5,795 nt of DNA from Kiritimatiellia bacterium (lineage in GTDB: Bacteria; Verrucomicrobiota; Kiritimatiellia; RFP12; UBA1067), in NCBI GenBank assembly GCA_017479035.1, contig JAFVCR010000199.1, forward strand, positions 1-5,795, given 5' to 3'. Each line of letters starts with the position of its first letter. Position 1 is the stretch's first letter. The notes under the pieces were generated by a model. That model searched no databases. It was given only the letters and a program-made list of their open reading frames with translations, and was not told where the DNA came from. Shown here in pieces: positions 1 to 5,795 of this stretch. A program made the position numbers and the translations under genes.

Positions 1-429
1 CGGCGTATGCCCCATCCTCTCTCCAAGCCCCACTCGCACCAGCAGCTCCTTTGCCCTCGCCACTCGCTCCCGGTGCGCCAGCCTCCCCAAATACAAATCC
101 GGCAGCTGCACTTGCTCCAGCGCACTCGTTCTCGGCAGCAGATTGAAATTCTGGAACACGAATCCCAGTTTCCTGTTGCGTATGTGCGCCAACTCCTTGC
201 GCGAACGCGCCGCCACCTCTATCCCGTCCAAAAGATAACTCCCGCTCGTCGGCACGTCTAGGCATCCAAGTATGTTCAGCATTGTAGACTTCCCCGATCC
301 CGACGCCCCCATTATCGCCACGAACTCTCCGTTGTCGATTTGCAAACTCACTCCGTCCAGCGCGGCCACAGGCTCTCCGCCTATGTCGTATACCTTCCGC
401 AAATCGCGTATCTCTATCAAATGCGCCAT
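1..429 (-). CDS. ABC transporter ATP-binding protein, MacB/LolD type (partial, 3' end outside window)
   Basis: This is the nucleotide-binding subunit of an ABC transporter, which hydrolyses ATP at the inner face of the cytoplasmic membrane to drive a partner permease. The 143 visible residues cover the first half of the domain. The A-loop tyrosine is Y14, in RKVYDIGGEPVAAL. The Walker A is GASGSGKST (41-49), with alanine where GPSGSGKST is usual. The Q-loop is GFVFQNFNLLPRTSALEQV, with Q93. The spacing, the LNILGCLD after Walker A and the FQNFNLL stretch are typical of the MacB/LolD/FtsE-like export family. The frame is open at the window edge just before the expected LSGGQ signature, so the signature, Walker B and H-loop cannot be checked. 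The ATG lies one base after the dus stop, with GGGGA about 8 bases upstream inside dus, which suggests translational coupling. A MacB-like or FtsX-like permease would be expected beyond the left edge. The substrate is unknown. Confidence 0.93.
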   Translation of the reverse strand, partial: MAHLIEIRDLRKVYDIGGEPVAALDGVSLQIDNGEFVAIMGASGSGKSTMLNILGCLDVPTSGSYLLDGIEVAARSRKELAHIRNRKLGFVFQNFNLLPRTSALEQVQLPDLYLGRLAHRERVARAKELLVRVGLGERMGHTP

Positions 430-430
430 C

Positions 431-1441
431 TTATTTTCCCCGTTCATCTCGCTCTCCATGCGCGGATTGCACAAACTCCCTCACTCCTTCTACCGACTCC
501 AACGACGCTATATGCTTGCGCATCAGTGCCGCCCCCGGCTGCCCCGCCGTGTATCTCACAAGATGCGTTCTCACCATGTTCAACACATACCCTTCCGTGT
601 CGTGGAAATAGTTTTGCGGATACTTCTCCGCCAGCATCGCCGTGTATTGCTCCAGCAATTCCAGATGCAAAAGAAACGTCTCTCGCCAGTCGCGCTCTTT
701 CAGCCGTTTCGCCTCAGCGCCCCCTCCCGCCAGTTCATCGAAAATCCACGGATTCGCCAACGCCCCCCTTGCCACCATCACCCCCGCCACGCCCGTTTTC
801 TCCATCGCCTCCGCCGTTGCCCTGTCCACCACGCCGCCATTGCCTATCACTGGTATTTTCGCCCGCTGCACCAGCTCTCCCAGCAAATCATAGAACAGCG
901 GCCCCGAATGTATGCCTCTCACAAACCGCGCGTGCATTATGATTTTCACGCATCCCTCCCCCTCCGCCGCGTCCAGAAGTTCAAACATCTTCACGTCCCC
1001 CGGCCACGGCCCCAGCCGCGTCTTCAGCGACATTGGCAAGTCCGTATTCGCCTTTATCGTTCTCAAAAGGCTCGCCACGCGCTCCGGATATTTCACCAGA
1101 TCCGCCCCTGCGCCGTCGTGCCTAATGCGCGGCATCGGGCAACCCGCATTGAGATTGATCTCCGTGAACGGCCTTCCCCCCGCATCCTCCCGCCTGTGCG
1201 AAATCTCCGTCACCTCGCGCGCCGCCGCCGCCATTTCCTCTGGCGTCGCGCCGAATATCTGCACCGCCACCGCCGGCTCCTGCGCCAACGTCTCCATCAA
1301 GTAATGCGTTGGCACGCTGCCGTGCAGCAACCCTGCTGCGGAAACCATTTCCGTATACGCCCCATCGCACGGATGCATCATGCACAACGTGCGAAACGGC
1401 GAATCGGTAAAGCCCGCCAGCGGTGCGAGATAGTATTTCAT
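431..1441 (-). CDS. dus: tRNA-dihydrouridine synthase (Dus family)
   Basis: This is a flavin enzyme that reduces uridine to dihydrouridine in the D-loop or nearby positions of tRNA, using NAD(P)H and FMN, in the cytoplasm. The protein has 336 residues, the normal length for bacterial Dus. The N-terminal YLAPLAGFTDSPFRTLC is the FMN-barrel start. C101 in INLNAGCPMP is the catalytic cysteine of the N-x-GCP motif. K140 in SLKTRLG and H170 in IIMHAR occupy the conserved Dus positions. IGNGGV (199-204) and MVARGALANPWIF (222-234) are the phosphate-binding end of the barrel. The C-terminal helical part matches the tRNA-binding domain. An in-frame ATG 33 bases upstream would add 11 residues. I chose the ATG at 1441 because the protein then begins directly at the barrel and the start overlaps the upstream stop as ATGA, a usual coupling arrangement. 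The overall pattern resembles DusB, but the subtype and target position cannot be fixed from sequence alone. Confidence 0.95.
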   Translation of the reverse strand: MKYYLAPLAGFTDSPFRTLCMMHPCDGAYTEMVSAAGLLHGSVPTHYLMETLAQEPAVAVQIFGATPEEMAAAAREVTEISHRREDAGGRPFTEINLNAGCPMPRIRHDGAGADLVKYPERVASLLRTIKANTDLPMSLKTRLGPWPGDVKMFELLDAAEGEGCVKIIMHARFVRGIHSGPLFYDLLGELVQRAKIPVIGNGGVVDRATAEAMEKTGVAGVMVARGALANPWIFDELAGGGAEAKRLKERDWRETFLLHLELLEQYTAMLAEKYPQNYFHDTEGYVLNMVRTHLVRYTAGQPGAALMRKHIASLESVEGVREFVQSAHGERDERGK

Positions 1442-3465
1442 TTTATCGCCTGCTCCCGGCCATCTTCCACGCATACGAGATCCACCGGCACGTCTCTGTT
1501 ACCGTTTTCGCGCAAAACGTATTTCACCTTCACCGCCGCCGCCGCCGACCCATCCGGATTGTACCTTGTTATCTTGCGCCCGTCCGGCAGGAATTCCGCC
1601 GTGATCTCCCCCCCTATGCTGCGCTGGACCTTCTCGATCCGCCCCGCCTTGTCGTACACGTACGAATCCTTCCACGGCCTCGGCGCGGCTATCGCCGGGT
1701 CAATGTATCCCTTCATCGGATTTGAATAATCTATCCAGTCTATTCTCCCGTCCGGCAAATACGCCCTCAACTCCTGCGGCACCGGCATGAACGATATGAA
1801 CGCCGGCGCACCCCACTCCGTACCGTCGAATTTCGCAAACACCGCCACGTCCACCCGCGCGTGCAGATTCTCCCTGTCCACCGTTATCTGCGCAAGCCCC
1901 GTCTCCGGCGTGCTGAAAATGTCCCCCGCAGGCGGCTCTATTTTCACCGCGTCCACCGCCAGCGGATTTCCCAGCACCTTCCACGCGAATTTCGCCTGGC
2001 GCAGATCGTCCGGCGCATTGTCCGTCCTTGCCCGGAAAAAGAACGTCCTCTTCGCATCCTTTGCCCGCAGCACTATCAAATTCGCCACCGGCGTCAAAAA
2101 ATGCGCCTCCGGCATCACGTCCGGATAATCCACACCTGCCATCGGCATCTTCACCGGGAATATCCGCGAATTCACAAGTTCCAGTTTCGCCGCCGGCGGC
2201 ACGTCCGCAATCTTCAGCGCGTGCGCCTTCTCCACCATGCGCCCCGTATCGAGAAAGTCCTTCGAGAACACCACAGGATGCGCCCCCGCCTCCAGATAAT
2301 CCTCCTGCGTCTTCACCCCCCTCATCGTACTGCGCATCAGCCATTGCATCACAGTCCCCATCATGCCCTGCCTCACTATCGCCCTCTTCGTCTGCGGCCG
2401 CAACGCTGCCGATGCCGCCGCGAACGCCTCAAGTATGGGCGTATCCGTGTAGCTTCTCCCCAGCGTCGCTGTCAAAAACGGCACCCTCGCCGGAAACACG
2501 TCTCCAAACTTCCCCGTCCCGTAATCGTCCACCGCCGGGCACACAAACAGATTGTTGTCAAGATACAACGCCGCCAGACGCTCCGCCGCCCCCTCGTCCG
2601 TCATTGCCGCACGTGCAAAACTGCGCCCGGCCACCCCCACCCTCGTGCGCGACACATTGGCAAACACCGTATGCCCCGGGAACGACGCGTTCGGCAGATT
2701 CTCATCCACCCGCTCCGCCATCGCCGCTCTCTCCCACGCCACAGGTGTCAACCACGGGAACGCTCCGCACCGCAGCACGCTATGCCCCCTGTCGCGGTTC
2801 AAATACAAATCCCCTCCGTTGCCCGCGCCCGTCCCCTCCGCAAGATATTTGCACACCGCAGCAGCAGCCGGCCCCGTGTATTTCGCCGCTGCGGCCGCAA
2901 GCGTCTCCGGCGGCTGCTTGAGTTCCGTTTCTATCACAAAACACGCCCGCTCGAAATCCCACGCGGCATTCGCCTCCGTCACCGTCAGCGTCTGCCCGTA
3001 AACCCCTTGCGTAGGCTTCATCGTCACCTTCCCCTCCACTGGCTTCGCCGCCGAATCCTTCGCCTCCTTCACCAGCGCGGCAAAACGCTCGTTCCTCCTC
3101 AAACGCGCAAAATCGCGGTCGGACTCTATCATCTTCGCATCCCGCAGCCCCCATCGTATCGCCTTGGCAAGTTCCTTCAACGCCTCCGCAGGATCCGCCT
3201 TGTACGCCAACGCGCATGCAAGATTGTAATGCCAAAGTTTATCCCCGGGAATAAGCGCCACCCCCGCGCGCGCCACGTTCTCGAACATCGCCGTATCCCC
3301 GCGCGCAATCGCCAGCTGCATCAACGCCACAAGCCGCTTGTGCTGCTGCGCCACCGCAGGATACTTCCACACGCAAAGAGCCTTCTCCTCTCCGCGCGCA
3401 CCCGCAGACAGCACCACCGCCGCAATCGCCGCCGCAATCGTTTTTCCCAGCATTTTCATACCCAT
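1438..3465 (-). CDS. secreted protein of unknown function with TPR-like and YD-like regions
   Basis: I do not recognise the family. The start is chosen at 3465 because GGAG (3472-3475) lies six bases upstream, giving 675 residues. ATGs at 3477, 3459 and 3453 are alternatives. Residues 1-23 form a Sec signal peptide: a lysine-containing start, the hydrophobic stretch IAAAIAAVVLSAG, and AGA as a likely cleavage site. Residues of about 44-136 look like TPR helices ending in the pattern common at the end of TPR groups (HYNLACAL, EALKELAKAIRWGL, ESDRDFARLRRNERFAAL). The middle part, about 165-560, is globular with no motif I can assign and no membrane helix. The C-terminal 110 residues hold YD/RHS-like pieces: YLPDGRIDWIDY, YDKAGRIEKV and FLPDGRKITRYNPDG, with LPDGR at 570-574 and 626-630. 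It is first in a probable operon with dus and an ABC exporter ATPase. An envelope or extracellular scaffold role is only a guess. The coding region is intact. Confidence 0.85.
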   Translation of the reverse strand: MGMKMLGKTIAAAIAAVVLSAGARGEEKALCVWKYPAVAQQHKRLVALMQLAIARGDTAMFENVARAGVALIPGDKLWHYNLACALAYKADPAEALKELAKAIRWGLRDAKMIESDRDFARLRRNERFAALVKEAKDSAAKPVEGKVTMKPTQGVYGQTLTVTEANAAWDFERACFVIETELKQPPETLAAAAAKYTGPAAAAVCKYLAEGTGAGNGGDLYLNRDRGHSVLRCGAFPWLTPVAWERAAMAERVDENLPNASFPGHTVFANVSRTRVGVAGRSFARAAMTDEGAAERLAALYLDNNLFVCPAVDDYGTGKFGDVFPARVPFLTATLGRSYTDTPILEAFAAASAALRPQTKRAIVRQGMMGTVMQWLMRSTMRGVKTQEDYLEAGAHPVVFSKDFLDTGRMVEKAHALKIADVPPAAKLELVNSRIFPVKMPMAGVDYPDVMPEAHFLTPVANLIVLRAKDAKRTFFFRARTDNAPDDLRQAKFAWKVLGNPLAVDAVKIEPPAGDIFSTPETGLAQITVDRENLHARVDVAVFAKFDGTEWGAPAFISFMPVPQELRAYLPDGRIDWIDYSNPMKGYIDPAIAAPRPWKDSYVYDKAGRIEKVQRSIGGEITAEFLPDGRKITRYNPDGSAAAAVKVKYVLRENGNRDVPVDLVCVEDGREQAIK

Positions 3466-3494
3466 ATTATACTCCATTTCCCGCCCCTTTGCAA
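3466..3494 (-). promoter_or_regulatory. possible sigma70 promoter of the leftward operon
   Basis: On the minus strand there is TTGCAA (3489-3494, 4 of 6 to consensus), a 17-base spacer and a perfect TATAAT (3466-3471). Seven bases downstream of the -10 is position 3459, itself the A of an in-frame ATG, so this promoter would give a leaderless or nearly leaderless mRNA. It would then exclude the GGAG-served start at 3465. A second, weaker candidate is GATAAT at 3513-3518, which would start transcription near 3506 and include the GGAG ribosome site. I cannot decide between them, and the TATAAT could be chance. Confidence 0.45.
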
Positions 3495-3555
3495 GAAATC
3501 CGTTCCCCCGCCATTATCCCGGAAAATCCAGATAAACGCGAACCGTCGAACTTGC

Positions 3556-3583
3556 TTGACTTGCACGCGAGTTTTGCTATAAT
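3556..3583 (+). promoter_or_regulatory. sigma70 extended -10 promoter of the metallophosphoesterase gene
   Basis: TTGACT (3556-3561) and a perfect TATAAT (3578-3583) are separated by 16 bases. TG at 3575-3576 sits one base before the -10, making an extended -10 element. Transcription should start near 3590, giving a leader of about 23 bases that carries the ribosome site. The hexamer ACTTGC occurs twice, nine bases apart (3550-3555 and 3559-3564), overlapping the -35. This could be a binding site or chance. Confidence 0.8.
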
Positions 3584-3600
3584 GGCTTCGTAAAATCTAC

Positions 3601-3607
3601 AAGGAGG
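3601..3607 (+). promoter_or_regulatory. Shine-Dalgarno site AAGGAGG
   Basis: A full AAGGAGG lies five bases before the ATG at 3613. A second in-frame ATG at 3619 is 11 bases away, so this site favours 3613 as the start of the metallophosphoesterase. Confidence 0.85.
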
Positions 3608-3612
3608 TTTAT

Positions 3613-4857
3613 ATGGATATGGATAGACGTGAATTTCTGCGCAATGCCGCCATTTTTGCGGCGGGTCTGCCACTTGCCGGCAAGGCTTTGGCCAATGGCG
3701 AAACACCTCCTCCCGCCTCTGCGCCGCGTCTACCCCTGCTTCCGCACGTGCAGCTGCTCTCTTCCACTTCGATGGGCATTGTGTGGCGCTCGAACTTCCC
3801 CGCCACCGGCCGCGTGGAATGGACCCAGGACGATTGGCAGACCTGCAACACGGCCTGGACGGAAGAGGACGGCCTCCTCGACGCAAACGGCACTTTCCAC
3901 CGCGCCATCCTTGAAGGCATCGACCCCGCACGCCCGCTCAAATGGCGCGTGCGCTCGCTGCATATCACAAACTTCCAGCCCTATCACGTGGATTTCGGCG
4001 AGGCCGAAGACGTGCAGGAAGGCGAACTCAACGCCATCCTCCCTGCCGACGGCACAGTGTCGTGGGCAATGTTCAACGACGTCCACCAGAACCTCGCCGT
4101 GTACGACCATCTCGTTCCTCATCTTGCAGGCATCAATACTTTCTGCGTATTCAATGGCGACATCGTAAACCATGTGGACGATGCCGCGCTTGTGGAGAAG
4201 TATCTCCTCGCACCGCTTTCGCGCGTCTCGCTGGAAGCACGCCTGCCCGTGTGGTATCTGCGCGGCAACCATGAAACACGCGGTGCCTACGCACGCAATT
4301 TGCGCGACCATCTCTCCCTCAAAGAAGGCCATTTCTACGGCGCGGCCACGCTCGGCAACGTCCGTTTCGTATTTCTCGACACCGGCGAAGACAAAACCGA
4401 CCGCAACAAAGAATACTCCGGCCTCGTCGCGTTCGACCGCTACCTCGAACGCCAACGCGCATGGCTCGCCGCCGAGGTCGCCTCCCCTGAATGGCGCAAC
4501 GCCCGCGCACGCATCGTCACCGCACACATCCCCGCCCCCACCACCATCGCGCATCTGGAACACGGCAAATACGAGTGGAAACCCGGTCTCCCGCGCCTCG
4601 ATGCGCTTTTCGCCACGCTTGCGGAGGCCAACGTAACCTTGTTCCTTGGCGCGCACCTGCACAATTGGAATTGGCACGCACCCATTCCGCAGCGTCCGTA
4701 TCCAATGCTTGTTGGCGGCGGCCCGGAACTCGCCAATCCCAATCCGCACAAGAACGCCACGCTTGCCAAGTGCACGCTTTCGCCCGCAAACATCCTTTCC
4801 GTGAACCTCCTCTCCGCTGCCGGCGAAGTTCTCGTTTCCGAGGAAATCCACTGCTGA
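3613..4857 (+). CDS. twin-arginine-exported calcineurin-like metallophosphoesterase
   Basis: This is a probable exported phosphoesterase with a two-metal active site, acting in the periplasm or at the cell surface. Its substrate is unknown. The N-terminus DRREFLRNAA (4-13) is a twin-arginine signal (RR at 5-6, then F and L), followed by a modest hydrophobic stretch and ALA at 25-27 as a likely cleavage site. Residues of about 44-130 resemble the Fn3-like domain that precedes the catalytic domain in purple-acid-phosphatase-type enzymes (LLSSTSMGIVWRSNFPATGRVEW). The catalytic motifs occur in order: NDVHQ (D156, H158), NGDIVNH (D183), RGNHE (N219, H220), TAHIP (H305) and GAHLH (H348, H350). All metal ligands expected for the family are present. 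The later LVGGGPE is also usual in this fold. The 414-residue length suits an N-terminal domain plus phosphoesterase. The gene has its own strong promoter and ribosome site. Glycine codons are only GGC or GGT, unlike the leftward genes. Whether it is a phosphatase, phosphodiesterase or nuclease cannot be told. Confidence 0.92.
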   Translation: MDMDRREFLRNAAIFAAGLPLAGKALANGETPPPASAPRLPLLPHVQLLSSTSMGIVWRSNFPATGRVEWTQDDWQTCNTAWTEEDGLLDANGTFHRAILEGIDPARPLKWRVRSLHITNFQPYHVDFGEAEDVQEGELNAILPADGTVSWAMFNDVHQNLAVYDHLVPHLAGINTFCVFNGDIVNHVDDAALVEKYLLAPLSRVSLEARLPVWYLRGNHETRGAYARNLRDHLSLKEGHFYGAATLGNVRFVFLDTGEDKTDRNKEYSGLVAFDRYLERQRAWLAAEVASPEWRNARARIVTAHIPAPTTIAHLEHGKYEWKPGLPRLDALFATLAEANVTLFLGAHLHNWNWHAPIPQRPYPMLVGGGPELANPNPHKNATLAKCTLSPANILSVNLLSAAGEVLVSEEIHC

Positions 4858-4901
4858 AAGACCGGCGAAACACCACCGCACAAAATAATCTACTTTTTGG
4901 G

Positions 4902-4930
4902 TTGACATTGTTGCGGAAATGTAGTAGTCT
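4902..4930 (+). promoter_or_regulatory. sigma70 promoter of metY
   Basis: A perfect TTGACA -35 (4902-4907) is followed by a 17-base spacer and TAGTCT (4925-4930), which keeps the three most conserved -10 bases (T1, A2, T6). Transcription would start near 4937, leaving a leader of about 38 bases. That is too short for a SAM-I riboswitch, and I see no other known methionine-sensing RNA. I see no hairpin terminator for the upstream gene between 4858 and the promoter, so read-through from it is possible. Confidence 0.65.
4905..4922. repeat. short inverted repeat inside the metY promoter
   Basis: ACATT (4905-4909) and AATGT (4918-4922) are perfect inverted copies separated by eight bases, overlapping the -35 and spacer. 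The position would suit a repressor operator, but five-base arms are short enough to arise by chance. Confidence 0.25.
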
Positions 4931-4974
4931 AACAGCGTTTTAATCGTACAACCAATGAAATGGAGGTAGTAATC

Positions 4975-5795
4975 ATGGCAGGAAAACTACATCTTGAAAC
5001 TCTCGCGGTCCATGCAGGCCAGGAAAAGGCTGACAGCGCCACCAACGCACGCAACGTCCCGGTATATCGCACCACCGCATACAATTTCCGCGACTCGAAG
5101 CACGGTGCCGATCTTTTCGGCCTGCGCGAACTCGGCAACATCTACGCCCGCTTGATGAATCCCACCAACGCGGTGCTCGAAAAACGCCTCGCCGCGCTTG
5201 ACGGCGGCGCGGACGCGCGCACGGTCTCCTCCGGCACGGCGGCGATCTATTTCGCCATCACCAATATCGCACGCGCTGGCGACGAAATCGTATCCGCTTC
5301 CAACCTATACGGCGGCACCTTCTCGCAGTTCGATGCAATCCTCCCCAACGTCGGCATCAACGTGAAATTCACTCCCGTGAACGACTTTGCCGCCGTCGAG
5401 GCCGCCATCAACGAGAAAACCCGCGCGATATTCATCGAGACCGTGGGCAACCCCGCTCTTGATATTGCCGACATCGAAGGCTACGCAGTGGTCGCCAAAC
5501 GCCATCATCTCCCGCTGATCGTGGATGCCACCTTCACGCCGCCCACGCTTCTCCGCCCGATTGAACACGGCGCAGACCTCGTCATCCATTCTCTTTCCAA
5601 GTGGATCGGCGGGCATGGTGCTGGCATTGGCGGCGTTGTGGTGGATGCCGGCAAATTCGATTGGTCCGACCCCAAATTCGCGCTCTACAACGAGCCGGAC
5701 AAAGGCTACCACGGCCTGCGTTTCGCGCACGACCTGCCCGAACCGCTCAAGCCCATCGCCTTTTCGATCCGCCTCCTCACCGTGGGCATCCGCAA
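4975..5795 (+). CDS. metY: O-acetylhomoserine aminocarboxypropyltransferase / sulfhydrylase (MetY, partial)
   Basis: This PLP enzyme of the Cys/Met metabolism family makes homocysteine from O-acetylhomoserine and sulfide, the direct sulfhydrylation route to methionine, in the cytoplasm. The first 273 residues of an expected 420-440 are visible. LAVHAGQ opens the protein. NIYARLMNPTN (55-65) carries the Y/R pair that reaches the neighbouring subunit's PLP phosphate. SSGTAA (85-90) and NLYGGT (110-115) follow. D184 in LIVDATF contacts the PLP ring nitrogen. K209 in HSLSKWIGGHG is the Schiff-base lysine. The insert with GKFDW and EPDKGYHGLRF is characteristic of MetY and separates it from shorter MetB/MetC/MetZ relatives. 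Residue 185 is alanine where family members usually have asparagine (VDNTF). GGAGGT (4962-4967) lies seven bases before the ATG. The C-terminal domain lies beyond the right edge. Confidence 0.95.
   Translation, partial: MAGKLHLETLAVHAGQEKADSATNARNVPVYRTTAYNFRDSKHGADLFGLRELGNIYARLMNPTNAVLEKRLAALDGGADARTVSSGTAAIYFAITNIARAGDEIVSASNLYGGTFSQFDAILPNVGINVKFTPVNDFAAVEAAINEKTRAIFIETVGNPALDIADIEGYAVVAKRHHLPLIVDATFTPPTLLRPIEHGADLVIHSLSKWIGGHGAGIGGVVVDAGKFDWSDPKFALYNEPDKGYHGLRFAHDLPEPLKPIAFSIRLLTVGIR

Noticed and set aside
604..675. Reading the C-terminus of the secreted protein as a full RHS toxin (residue numbers given)
   Set aside because: Only about three short YD-like pieces are present. There is no long repeat array, no core motif of RHS shells and no C-terminal toxin domain or adjacent immunity gene.
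1442..1474. Longer dus start adding 11 residues
   Set aside because: The extra residues precede the conserved barrel start and overlap deep into the upstream gene. The ATGA overlap at 1438-1441 is the better supported start.
272..1729. 485-residue open frame on the plus strand opposite dus and the end of the secreted-protein gene
   Set aside because: It runs across two real genes of the other strand, is rich in arginine and histidine, and has no recognisable domain. It is a by-product of the third-position bias.
1861..3582. 573-residue open frame on the plus strand opposite the secreted-protein gene
   Set aside because: Its product is a low-complexity string rich in arginine, histidine and proline, as expected antisense to a GC-rich gene. 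It covers the opposite gene, whose signal peptide and TPR-like pattern are clearly the real coding signal, and no ribosome site was evident.
4858..4901. Rho-independent terminator after the metallophosphoesterase
   Set aside because: There is a short T run at 4894-4898, but I found no stable GC hairpin in front of it.
3730..4908. 392-residue open frame on the minus strand opposite the metallophosphoesterase
   Set aside because: The plus-strand frame has a promoter, a full ribosome site, a Tat signal and all the metal motifs. The antisense frame has none of these and is a shadow.

Overview
The window is an ordinary-looking, GC-rich bacterial chromosome segment with dense coding. It holds five protein genes, two of them cut by the window edges. 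No RNA gene, insertion sequence, phage gene or CRISPR array is visible. The ribosome binding sites are canonical (AAGGAGG and GGAGGT) and the promoters are recognisably sigma70-like. The mix of a secreted TPR / YD-like protein, a twin-arginine metallophosphoesterase and a MetY-type sulfhydrylase would suit a PVC-group bacterium (Lentisphaerae, Kiritimatiellae or Verrucomicrobia). That placement is an impression from protein style, not a demonstrated assignment.

Left part, minus strand (1-3465): three genes read leftward and are tightly packed, so they probably form one operon. The first is a large secreted protein of unknown function, with a signal peptide, an N-terminal TPR-like region and a C-terminal YD-like region. 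Next comes a tRNA-dihydrouridine synthase, whose start codon overlaps the stop of the first gene (ATGA). Last is the ATPase of a MacB/LolD-type ABC exporter, which starts one base after the dus stop codon and runs off the left edge before its signature motif.

Middle (3466-3612): a short divergent intergenic region holds a promoter for each direction. The rightward one is a near-consensus extended -10 promoter. The leftward one has a perfect TATAAT so close to the start codons that a leaderless transcript is possible.

Right part, plus strand (3613-5795): a twin-arginine-exported calcineurin-like metallophosphoesterase is followed, after 117 bases with its own promoter, by metY. MetY is an O-acetylhomoserine sulfhydrylase of methionine biosynthesis and is cut at the right edge. 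The two genes have no evident functional link.

The clearest large-scale signal is compositional. The plus strand is C-rich in genes of both orientations, because leftward genes favour G and rightward genes favour C at third codon positions. This creates long false open frames opposite the leftward genes. I found no convincing novel multi-gene system. The least explained item is the secreted TPR / YD-like protein and its linkage to dus and an ABC exporter gene.
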